Shown: piece after piece, positions 57,715 through 64,000 of the stretch
Layout of the letters: each line of letters starts with the position of its first letter
Position numbering within the stretch: position 1 is the stretch's first letter
Source of the DNA: Streptomyces albireticuli
Lineage (GTDB): Bacteria; Actinomycetota; Actinomycetes; Streptomycetales; Streptomycetaceae
DNA length: 64,000 bases
Direction of reading: 5' to 3'
NCBI RefSeq assembly: GCF_002192455.1
Contig: NZ_CP021744.1
Span: 5,365,501-5,429,500 of the forward strand
The notes under the pieces: generated by a model
Database searches by the model: none
Seen by the model: the letters and a program-made list of their open reading frames with translations, nothing else
Told to the model about the DNA's origin: nothing
Made by a program: the position numbers and the translations under genes

Positions 57715-58561
57715 ACGCCACCGGAGCGTCGAACGCCGCCCGCCGCGTCGCCCGGCGCAGCGCCTTGAGCACGGCCGGGCCCAGCGTGAGGGTGGCGACG
57801 ACCGTGACCACGGCGCGGGGCAGGTCCCAGCCCAGGGAGGTCGCCAGGCAGTACGCCACGAAACGGCCGAGGTTCTCCGGGAGCGGGTCACCGGGGACGA
57901 ACGAGACCCCGGTGGCCAGGGCGCCGATGTAGGGCCAGCCCTGGAGGTTCATGACCGTGCCGTAGAACAGCGACGCCACCGCCCCGTACCCGGCGAGCAG
58001 CACCAGCTCGCGGGCGCCGCGCAGCCGGTCCGGCCCCGGCAGCAGGCCGGCGCCCATCGCCACCCAGCCCATGGCCAGCATCTGGAACGGCATCCAGGGC
58101 CCGACCCCGCCGGTCAGCAGCGCGGACGCGAACATCGAGACGGAACCCAGGACGAAGCCGAAGCCGGGGCCCAGGACCCGGCCGGACAGCACCATCAGGA
58201 AGAACATCGGCTCGATGCCCGCCGTGCCCGCGCCCAGCGGCCGCAGCGCCGCGCCCGCCGCCGCGAGCACACCGAGCATGGCGACGGCCTTCGCGTCGAG
58301 CCCGGTGTCGGAGATCGTCGCGACGACGACCGCGAGGAGCATCGGCAGCAGCGCCGCGAACAGCCACGGCGCGTCCTTGGAGTGGGCGAGCCCGGAGGAC
58401 GCGTCGGCGAGCAGCGGCCAGCCGAAGGCGGCGACGCCCATCGCGGAGACCAGGACGAGCGCGGCCACGGACCTCGGCCCGAGCCGGACGGCCCGCGCCT
58501 GGCGGTCGGCGGAGACCTTCACCTCGCCGCCCGCCTCGCGGACCTCCCCGTGCTCCGTCAT
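57701..58561 (-). CDS. ECF transporter S component (substrate-binding, probable cobalamin/corrinoid)
   Basis: A 286-residue membrane protein with about seven helices; PWMPFQMLAMGWVAMGAGLL and the Gly/Ala-rich membrane parts fit the ECF S-component family. It gives substrate specificity to the energy-coupling module. ATG 58561 overlaps the ATPase stop (ATGA). It is the last gene of a five-gene chain behind a cobalamin riboswitch, which is the main reason to propose B12 or a precursor as cargo. Confidence 0.85.
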   Translation of the reverse strand: MTEHGEVREAGGEVKVSADRQARAVRLGPRSVAALVLVSAMGVAAFGWPLLADASSGLAHSKDAPWLFAALLPMLLAVVVATISDTGLDAKAVAMLGVLAAAGAALRPLGAGTAGIEPMFFLMVLSGRVLGPGFGFVLGSVSMFASALLTGGVGPWMPFQMLAMGWVAMGAGLLPGPDRLRGARELVLLAGYGAVASLFYGTVMNLQGWPYIGALATGVSFVPGDPLPENLGRFVAYCLATSLGWDLPRAVVTVVATLTLGPAVLKALRRATRRAAFDAPVAFRDA

Positions 58562-60252
58562 GCCGTCGCCTCCAGAGACCGCCGCACCTGCGGGACCGTG
58601 AGCCACGGCAAGGGCGCCAGGACCTTCGCCACCTGCGGCGCGAACGCCGGGGACGCCACCACGACCTCCGCCGTCGGGCCGTCCGCGACGACCTCGCCGT
58701 CGGCGATCACCACCACCCGGTGCGCCAGCTCAGCCGCCAGCTCCACGTCGTGCGTGGCCAGGACGATCGCGTGGCCGCCGGCGGCCAGGCCGCGCAGGAT
58801 CTCCACCAGGCGGGCCTTGGCCGCGTAGTCGAGGCCGCGGGTCGGCTCGTCCAGCAGGATCAGCGGCGGGCGGGCCGTCAGCACGATCGCGAGGGCGAGC
58901 GCGAGCCGCTGGCCCTCGGACAGGTCGCGCGGGTGGGTCGCGTCGGCCACGTCCGGCAGCAGCTCCGAGACCAGCGTCCGGCAGGTGCCCGGCGCCGCGC
59001 CCGCGTCGCCGTCGGCCGCCGCGCACTCCGCCGCGACCGTGTCGGCGCACAGCAGGTCGCGCGGCTCCTGCGGGACGAGGCCGACGTGGCGCAGCAGCTC
59101 CGCGGGCGCCGTGTCCCCGGGGGTCACCCCGCCCACGCGCACGGTCCCGGCGGCGGGCCGGTGCATGCCGACCAGGGTGCGCAGCAGCGTCGACTTCCCG
59201 GCGCCGTTGCGGCCCATGAGCGCGACGGTCTCGCCCGCCCGTACGGACAGGCCGATGTCCCGCAGCGCGACCACCCGGCCGTGCCGGACGGCGAGGCCGG
59301 TGACCTCGGCGGGTCCGCCTGACGCCGGGCGCGGGGACCGGCGCAGGAAGCCGCCGCGCGGGCGCGGCGCGGCGGGGCGTCCGGCCGGGCCTGCGGCGCC
59401 GTCCCGTGAGGCGTCCGGCCCGGCCGGTGGCGCCAGCGGAGCCAGCCGCTCCCGCAGCGGGGCCGCCCTGCGGCGGGCGTCCCGTACGGACAGGGGCAGC
59501 GGGGACCAGCCGGCGAGCCGCCCGAGCGCCACGACCGGCGGCTGGACCGGCGACACGGCCATGAGCGCGGCGGGGTCGCCGAGGACCGGGGCCGCGCCGG
59601 GCGCGGGCAGCAGGAGGACCTGGTCCGCGTACTGCACGACGCGCTCCAGCCGGTGCTCGGCCATCAGCACCGTCGTGCCCAGGTCGTGCACCAGGCGCTG
59701 GAGCACGGCCAGGACCTCCTCGGCGGCGCCCGGGTCGAGGGCGGACGTCGGCTCGTCCAGGACCAGCACCCGGGGGTGGGTGGTCAGCACGGAGCCGATG
59801 GCCACCCGCTGCTGCTGACCACCCGACAGGGTGGCGATCGGGCGGTCGCGCAGCGCGGCCAGCCCCAGCAGGTCGAGGGTCTCCTCGACGCGGCGGCGCA
59901 TCACTCCCGGCGCGAGACCGAGGGACTCCATGCCGTAGGCCAGCTCGTCCTCGACGATGTCGGTGACGAAGTGGGCCAGGGGGTCCTGCCCGACGGTCCC
60001 CACCACATCGGCCAGCTCGCGCGGCCGGTGGGTGCGGGTGTCGCGGCCCGCGACGGTGACCCGGCCGTGCAGGGTGCCGCCGGTGAAGTGCGGTACGAGG
60101 CCGCTGACCGTGCCCAGCAGCGTCGACTTGCCGACCCCGGACGGGCCGACGAGCAGACACAGCTCCCCCTCGGGCACGGTGAGGTCCACCCCGCGCAGCG
60201 CGGGCGCGCCCGCCCCGTCGTACGAGACGGACACCTGCTCGAACCGGATCAC
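58558..60252 (-). CDS. ECF transporter ATPase, two fused ABC domains
   Basis: A 564-residue double ATPase. First domain: Walker A LVGPSGVGKSTLLG, signature LSGGQQQRV, Walker B VLVLDEPTSALDP. Second: Walker A GRNGAGKSTLLR, signature LSEGQRLALA, Walker B LILLDEPTRGLDY. A 60-residue linker joins them. It stands for EcfA and EcfA' in one chain and drives vitamin uptake with the T and S components. GTG 60252 overlaps the EcfT stop. Confidence 0.95.
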   Translation of the reverse strand: MIRFEQVSVSYDGAGAPALRGVDLTVPEGELCLLVGPSGVGKSTLLGTVSGLVPHFTGGTLHGRVTVAGRDTRTHRPRELADVVGTVGQDPLAHFVTDIVEDELAYGMESLGLAPGVMRRRVEETLDLLGLAALRDRPIATLSGGQQQRVAIGSVLTTHPRVLVLDEPTSALDPGAAEEVLAVLQRLVHDLGTTVLMAEHRLERVVQYADQVLLLPAPGAAPVLGDPAALMAVSPVQPPVVALGRLAGWSPLPLSVRDARRRAAPLRERLAPLAPPAGPDASRDGAAGPAGRPAAPRPRGGFLRRSPRPASGGPAEVTGLAVRHGRVVALRDIGLSVRAGETVALMGRNGAGKSTLLRTLVGMHRPAAGTVRVGGVTPGDTAPAELLRHVGLVPQEPRDLLCADTVAAECAAADGDAGAAPGTCRTLVSELLPDVADATHPRDLSEGQRLALALAIVLTARPPLILLDEPTRGLDYAAKARLVEILRGLAAGGHAIVLATHDVELAAELAHRVVVIADGEVVADGPTAEVVVASPAFAPQVAKVLAPLPWLTVPQVRRSLEATA

Positions 60253-61775
60253 TGAGGGGCCTCCTTGCGGCCGGGCTCGCGGCCCGGGGGAGTGGTGGGT
60301 GCGGCGGGGGCGGCGGCGTCGCCGTCACCGGTGGCCGTCGCCGGCCGGCCGGTCGGGCGGGGGCCGGTGGGCACGCCGGCCGCGGCGGTGTCGCGGGGCC
60401 CGGCCCCGGGCGTGGAGCGGGCTCCCTCCGTACGGCCTTCGGGGGCCGGTGGGCTGTCCGTGCGGCCGACGGGGGCGGCGCTGCCGGCGGGGTCGGTCAC
60501 CGGGCCTTCGGCAGGGTTCCGCCGGTGTGCGGCGGCGTCCGCCCGGGTTCCCGTCACGTGGGCCGCCCGCCCGCGGGAGCTCGCCACCGGGCGGCGGGCG
60601 CGTCCGGACGGGCCGTCAGGCCCGGTGGACGGTCCGGCGGTGGCCCGGACCGGTGCCGGGGCCACCACGGCCGGGAGCAGGCCCAGCAGGACCGACACCG
60701 CCGGCCACAGTGGCAGGTCCGGCGCGGTCAGCGGGACCGCCGGGGGGTGCAGGGCGGCGGGGGCGTACCCGTTCGCCCAGATCATCAGGGCCGCCACCGC
60801 CGCGCCCGAGCCCGACACCAGCCAGGCGCGGGTGCCCCAGCGGTCCGGGCGGTAGCGGGTGCGGACCGAGCGGCGGCCGCCCAGCCACAGGCCGGCCAGC
60901 GCGGCGGCGAGGCCCGCGAGGAGCAGCGGCAGGCCGTAGCCCGCGCCCTCGTCGGCCAGCAGGCCGTACGTCCCGGCGCAGACGCCGAGCAGCCCGCCCA
61001 GGGTGAGGACGTTCGTCGTGAGCCGCACCGCGCGCGGGACCCGCGCCGTACGGCCGTAGCCACGGGCGTCCATCGCCGCCGCCAGCGCCACGGAACGCTC
61101 AAGAGCGCCCTCCAGCACCGGCAGACCCACCTGGAGCAGCGCCTTGAGGCCGTGGTCCGGGCGCCCGCGCAGCCTGCGCGCGGCGCGCAGCCGCTGCACG
61201 TCCGCCACCAGGTTCGGCGCGAACGTCATCGCGACGACGATCGCCACCCCCGCCTCGTACAGCGCGCCCGGCAGGGACTTCAGCAGCCGCGCCGGGTTCG
61301 CGAGCGCGTTCGCCGCGCCGACGCAGATCAGCAGCGTGGCCAGCTTCAGCCCGTCGTAGAACGCGAAGAGCAGCCCCTCGGCGGTCACCCGGCCGCCGAT
61401 CCGCACCCCCTTCGCCCAGTCCGGGAGCGGCACCTCCGGCAGGGTGACGAGGGTGTGCGTGCCCGGGATCGGCGAGCCGAGCACCACGGCGAAGACCAGC
61501 CGGATCCCGATGACGAACAGACCGATCTTGAGGAACGCCCCGTACGAGCGGGCCCACGGCGCGTCCGTGCGCCGCGCGGCCACCACGTACCCGGCGACGC
61601 CGATCAGCAGGCCGAGCAGCAGCGGGTTCGTGGTGCGCGACGCGGCGGTCGCGAGGCCCAGGGCCCACACCCACCACGCGCCGGCGTGCAGCGCCGAGGC
61701 GCGGCCGGTCAGCGGGGCGGCGGCCGGCGCGGCGGCGCGGTCGCCGCCCCGGCGCGGCGGGGTCCGTCCGCTCAT
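60249..61775 (-). CDS. ECF transporter T component (CbiQ/EcfT) with long disordered tail
   Basis: A 508-residue protein. Residues about 30-370 are the EcfT membrane domain, with the ATPase-contacting motifs RRLRGRPDHGLK and AMDARGYGRTAR (A-R-G type). The last ~130 residues are Pro/Ala/Arg-rich and disordered, unusual for EcfT. ATG 61775 overlaps the stop of the SCO2322-like gene by four bases. It couples ATP hydrolysis to the S component. Confidence 0.92.
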   Translation of the reverse strand: MSGRTPPRRGGDRAAAPAAAPLTGRASALHAGAWWVWALGLATAASRTTNPLLLGLLIGVAGYVVAARRTDAPWARSYGAFLKIGLFVIGIRLVFAVVLGSPIPGTHTLVTLPEVPLPDWAKGVRIGGRVTAEGLLFAFYDGLKLATLLICVGAANALANPARLLKSLPGALYEAGVAIVVAMTFAPNLVADVQRLRAARRLRGRPDHGLKALLQVGLPVLEGALERSVALAAAMDARGYGRTARVPRAVRLTTNVLTLGGLLGVCAGTYGLLADEGAGYGLPLLLAGLAAALAGLWLGGRRSVRTRYRPDRWGTRAWLVSGSGAAVAALMIWANGYAPAALHPPAVPLTAPDLPLWPAVSVLLGLLPAVVAPAPVRATAGPSTGPDGPSGRARRPVASSRGRAAHVTGTRADAAAHRRNPAEGPVTDPAGSAAPVGRTDSPPAPEGRTEGARSTPGAGPRDTAAAGVPTGPRPTGRPATATGDGDAAAPAAPTTPPGREPGRKEAPQ

Positions 61776-62464
61776 CCGCGACGGCGGCGCGCCTGCCACA
61801 CGGCGGCGGCACCGAGCACGACCACGGCGGCGACGCCACCGATCAGACCGGCCGAGGGACCGCCGTCGCCGTCTCCTCCGGAGTCCCCGGCGTTCTCCGT
61901 GGCCCCGGGGGAGGCGGGCGTGGAGCTCCCCTTCTCCTTCTTGGGCTCCCCGGCGCCGACCTGCTCACCGCAGCCCGACCTCGGGTAGCCCGCGATGCCG
62001 CACAGCAGCGCCGACGAGTCGTAGCGCAGCGGCTTCGCGGCGGCCGCGAGGGCCTCGCCGGCGCTCGCGTCCTTCGTCACCTGGGCGCACGCCGTCCGCT
62101 GCGCGGGCGGCGTCTCGCCCCCGGGCGCGTCGGCGGGCGTGCCGAAGTCGACGACGACCGCGACCCGCTTCCCGCCGTCCTTCTCCGGCGTGTCCTCGCA
62201 CACCGCGTCGAAGTCGGCCTCGGCGCGCGGCTTCGCGGCGTCCTTGGAGTCCTCGCTGACGGCGAACCGGAAGCCGATGACGGAGCCGTCGCCGGGCCGC
62301 GCCGTGGACGGGCCCTGCGTGGCGTACGCCCAGCCGTCGCCGGAGCTCTCCCAGAACGACCAGTAGCGGTAGCCCGCCGCCTGGGCGGGCGCGGCGCCGA
62401 GCGCCGCGAGCAGCCCGGCGAGGAGCAGCGTGCCGAGGGCGCGCGCGCCGCGTCCCCGCGTCAC
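61772..62464 (-). CDS. SCO2322 family exported, membrane-anchored protein
   Basis: A 230-residue protein named after its S. coelicolor homologue. Signal peptide to about residue 28 (LGTLLLAGLLAALGAAPAQA), then GYRYWSFWESSGDGWAYATQ and a beta-rich domain, then a linker and a C-terminal helix AGLIGGVAAVVVLGAAAVW with basic tail, so it is fixed on the outer face. GTG 62464 overlaps the previous stop (GTGA). Four cysteines occur. Likely an accessory binder of the ECF system; the domain is also DUF4430-like in part. Confidence 0.85.
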   Translation of the reverse strand: MTRGRGARALGTLLLAGLLAALGAAPAQAAGYRYWSFWESSGDGWAYATQGPSTARPGDGSVIGFRFAVSEDSKDAAKPRAEADFDAVCEDTPEKDGGKRVAVVVDFGTPADAPGGETPPAQRTACAQVTKDASAGEALAAAAKPLRYDSSALLCGIAGYPRSGCGEQVGAGEPKKEKGSSTPASPGATENAGDSGGDGDGGPSAGLIGGVAAVVVLGAAAVWQARRRRG

Positions 62465-63729
62465 AGCTGCTGCTTCTTCTTGCGGCCGCTGATCAGGAAG
62501 CCCGCGCCGACGCTGGCGACGAAGAAGATCCCGACGATCCACCAGGTGCCGAAGCCCCCGTCGTCGTCCTTCTTCTCGTCGTCCTTCTTCTCCCCGGCCG
62601 ACTCCGCGGCCTCCGGGGCCGGGCCCGTCGCGTTCAGCTGCGCGACCAGGTCGGCGCCGCCGAAGGAGCGCGGGTCGGCGCCGGCCGCGTGCGCGGCGAG
62701 CACCAGCTTGGCGAGCTTGCCCGGGTTCTTGTCGGCCCAGGCGGCCGTGCCGCTCTCCTTGGACGCGAGCCACTTCAGCGGCTTCTCGGCGGCCGTACGG
62801 TGGCCGCCGGCGGCCAGTGCGATGACGGCGTCGGCGGTGTTGCCCTGGTCGGGCTTGGCCGGGGCGCCGGGCATGGACGGCAGGAGGTAGCCGCCGTTCT
62901 TGTCGAGCACCGCCGTGAGGTAGCCGTCCACGGCCTCGGCCGCCGCGGCGGCGTCCTTCGGCCGGGCGCTGTCGTCGCCCTCGCAGGACAGCGGCTTCAC
63001 CGGCGCGTCGGCGTCCTTCTTCACCGGGTCGACCAGGAAGCCCTTACCCCGGGTGGCCAGACCCGCGGCCGCGCTGGCGAGGTTGTCGGCGCGCAGCCCG
63101 TCCTTGTCCTTCAGGTACGAGAAGGCGCCGCGCTCCTCCTCCTTGGCGTCGCAGCCGAGCTGGAAGGTGAGCAGGGCGTCGACCGGGTTCTTGCCGTCCT
63201 TGACGGCGGCCTTCGCCGCGTCCTGCCCGGCGGCGGCGAACGCGCCGACGGCGATGGAGGTGGAGTTGGCGTCGCTGGGGCTGCCGGCCTGGTAGCCCCA
63301 GCCGCCGTCGGCGTTCTGGTGGGCCTTGAGCCAGTCGAGGCCCTTCTTCACCGCGTCGCCCTGCCCGCCGGCGGCCACCAGACCCTGCACGGCGGCGGCC
63401 GTCGCGTCGGTGAACTCCTCCTTCTGCGGGTCGCACGCCTTCGAGGTGTCCGCGCGGTAGCCGGGGAAGGCACCGTCCGCGCACTGCTGCCCGGTCAGCC
63501 AGTCGACCGCGGACTTCGCGGGCCTGACCCCCACCGCGTCCTGCGCCACGAAGGCCAGGGACTGCCGGAAGACACCGTCGAACTTCGGGTCGGTCGTGCC
63601 GTACAGCCCGGACTTCGGCGACGGGGACGCGTCGGCGAAGGCGGCGGGAGCCATGGCCGCGCTCAGCACGGCGGCGGCGGCCAGGGCCGCGGCGCCACGG
63701 CGCGCGGGGACGGCGAGGGAGGGGGCCAT
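62461..63729 (-). CDS. Exported alpha/alpha-toroid (prenyltransferase/squalene-oxidase repeat) protein
   Basis: A 422-residue cell-surface protein: signal peptide (ALAAAAVLSAAMAPAAFA), four or five repeats of the QW/toroid type (LAFVAQDAVGVRPAKSAVDW, GLDWLKAHQNADGGWGYQ, AVDGYLTAVLDKNGGYLLP, LKWLASKESGTAAW) and a C-terminal anchor WWIVGIFFVASVGAGFLI with KKK. There is no catalytic DxDD, so it is not a cyclase; the same fold binds cobalamin in intrinsic factor. ATG 63729 follows GAGAGG. First gene behind the riboswitch, hence a probable B12-binding protein. Confidence 0.85.
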   Translation of the reverse strand: MAPSLAVPARRGAAALAAAAVLSAAMAPAAFADASPSPKSGLYGTTDPKFDGVFRQSLAFVAQDAVGVRPAKSAVDWLTGQQCADGAFPGYRADTSKACDPQKEEFTDATAAAVQGLVAAGGQGDAVKKGLDWLKAHQNADGGWGYQAGSPSDANSTSIAVGAFAAAGQDAAKAAVKDGKNPVDALLTFQLGCDAKEEERGAFSYLKDKDGLRADNLASAAAGLATRGKGFLVDPVKKDADAPVKPLSCEGDDSARPKDAAAAAEAVDGYLTAVLDKNGGYLLPSMPGAPAKPDQGNTADAVIALAAGGHRTAAEKPLKWLASKESGTAAWADKNPGKLAKLVLAAHAAGADPRSFGGADLVAQLNATGPAPEAAESAGEKKDDEKKDDDGGFGTWWIVGIFFVASVGAGFLISGRKKKQQL

Positions 63730-63899
63730 GGGTCGGTGCCTCTCGGTGGGTGTCACTGCGGTGGCCGGCCCGCCAGGGAGGGTGCGCAGCCCCGCACGGC
63801 AGCTCCGCCGCGAGGTCCGCGCGGTGGCACCGGGCGCGGCTCCGTATACCTCGACGGTGCCGGTGGGCCGGGCGGCGCCGACGGGCGGCGCGACCGGCT

Positions 63900-64000
63900 C
63901 CGGAAGCCTTGCCGCCAGGGACCGGGTGGTCCGGCTCGCACGGCCGGCCGCGGGGGCGGGCCGTGGTCACGGTTGCGGGTCAGCGCCGGATTCGCACCGG
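63900..64000 (-). ncRNA. Cobalamin riboswitch (5' part off the window)
   Basis: On the minus strand, from the edge, CCGGTGCGAATCCGGCGCTG then ACCCGCAACCGTGACC is the conserved core of actinobacterial cobalamin riboswitches. About 20 bases on, GTGCGAGCCGGACCACC corresponds to the B12-box side. The aptamer ends near 63905 and the first start codon is 170 bases further. It should repress the five-gene operon when adenosylcobalamin is plentiful. Confidence 0.85.

Noticed and set aside
62461..63729. Terpene cyclase or prenyltransferase from its repeat family
   Set aside because: Signal peptide, C-terminal anchor and the absence of a DxDD or DDxxD motif argue against an enzyme of terpene synthesis.

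Overview
The window is about 72-73% GC with almost exclusively GC-ending codons, GTG starts, many ATGA/GTGA overlaps and typical actinomycete families. Gene content and order match the core chromosome of a Streptomyces species; the blocks fab-fasR, aceE, terD and the ECF operon lie near one another on the S. coelicolor chromosome as well (from memory, not checked here). There is one tRNA gene (Val, TAC), and no rRNA, CRISPR, insertion sequence or prophage is visible.

Left part (1-16.7 kb): an ECF sigma factor runs off the left edge. It is followed by the type II fatty-acid synthase cluster fabD-fabH-acpP-fabF on the minus strand with its regulator fasR, then pirin, a serine hydrolase, a MerR regulator/aldo-keto reductase pair behind a textbook 19-bp-spacer MerR promoter, a NarL-type two-component system, a DUF4429/SHOCT protein, a frameshifted DUF1023 hydrolase, a TetR/DHA2 exporter pair and a small secreted I36-type protein.

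Middle (16.8-31.7 kb): aceE (pyruvate dehydrogenase E1), a DUF3052 protein and an AhpE-like peroxiredoxin lead into a tellurium/stress (Ter) locus. This has two tandem terD genes, a DUF475/TerC-like membrane protein, a TerA-like protein and a divergent TerD protein with a YGYP-rich tail. A translationally coupled three-gene operon follows: CitE-like lyase, a fused PRTase-TRSP-StiP protein, and a HAD phosphatase. It fits the predicted Ter-linked nucleoside-like metabolite pathway. An O-methyltransferase comes next.

31.7-49.8 kb: FmdB zinc ribbon, a coiled-coil secreted protein, a DUF4097 lipoprotein and tRNA-Val. Next is a TMEM165/GDT1 Mn-exporter gene behind a yybP-ykoY (Mn2+) riboswitch whose 5' end overlaps the stop codon of a FetB-like permease gene. 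Then come a secreted HNH nuclease, a PhoD phosphatase, DoxX, DedA, snapalysin with its LysR activator, a UTRA-only regulator, a NUDIX remnant, an AhpD/small protein/cupin cassette, a HAD phosphatase, an MFS exporter fused to a winged helix, and a DUF6247/small-protein pair resembling a toxin-antitoxin module.

Right part (50-64 kb): a GT87-PAP2 fusion, a secreted protein with a DUF6114/DUF6230 pair, a divergent CYP125-like P450 and steroid thiolase, a GNAT enzyme, and a five-gene ECF vitamin-transport operon on the minus strand. The operon is preceded by a cobalamin riboswitch cut by the right edge. Its two first genes encode membrane-anchored exported proteins, one an alpha/alpha-toroid like intrinsic factor, so the operon is best read as a B12 (or corrinoid) capture and uptake system.
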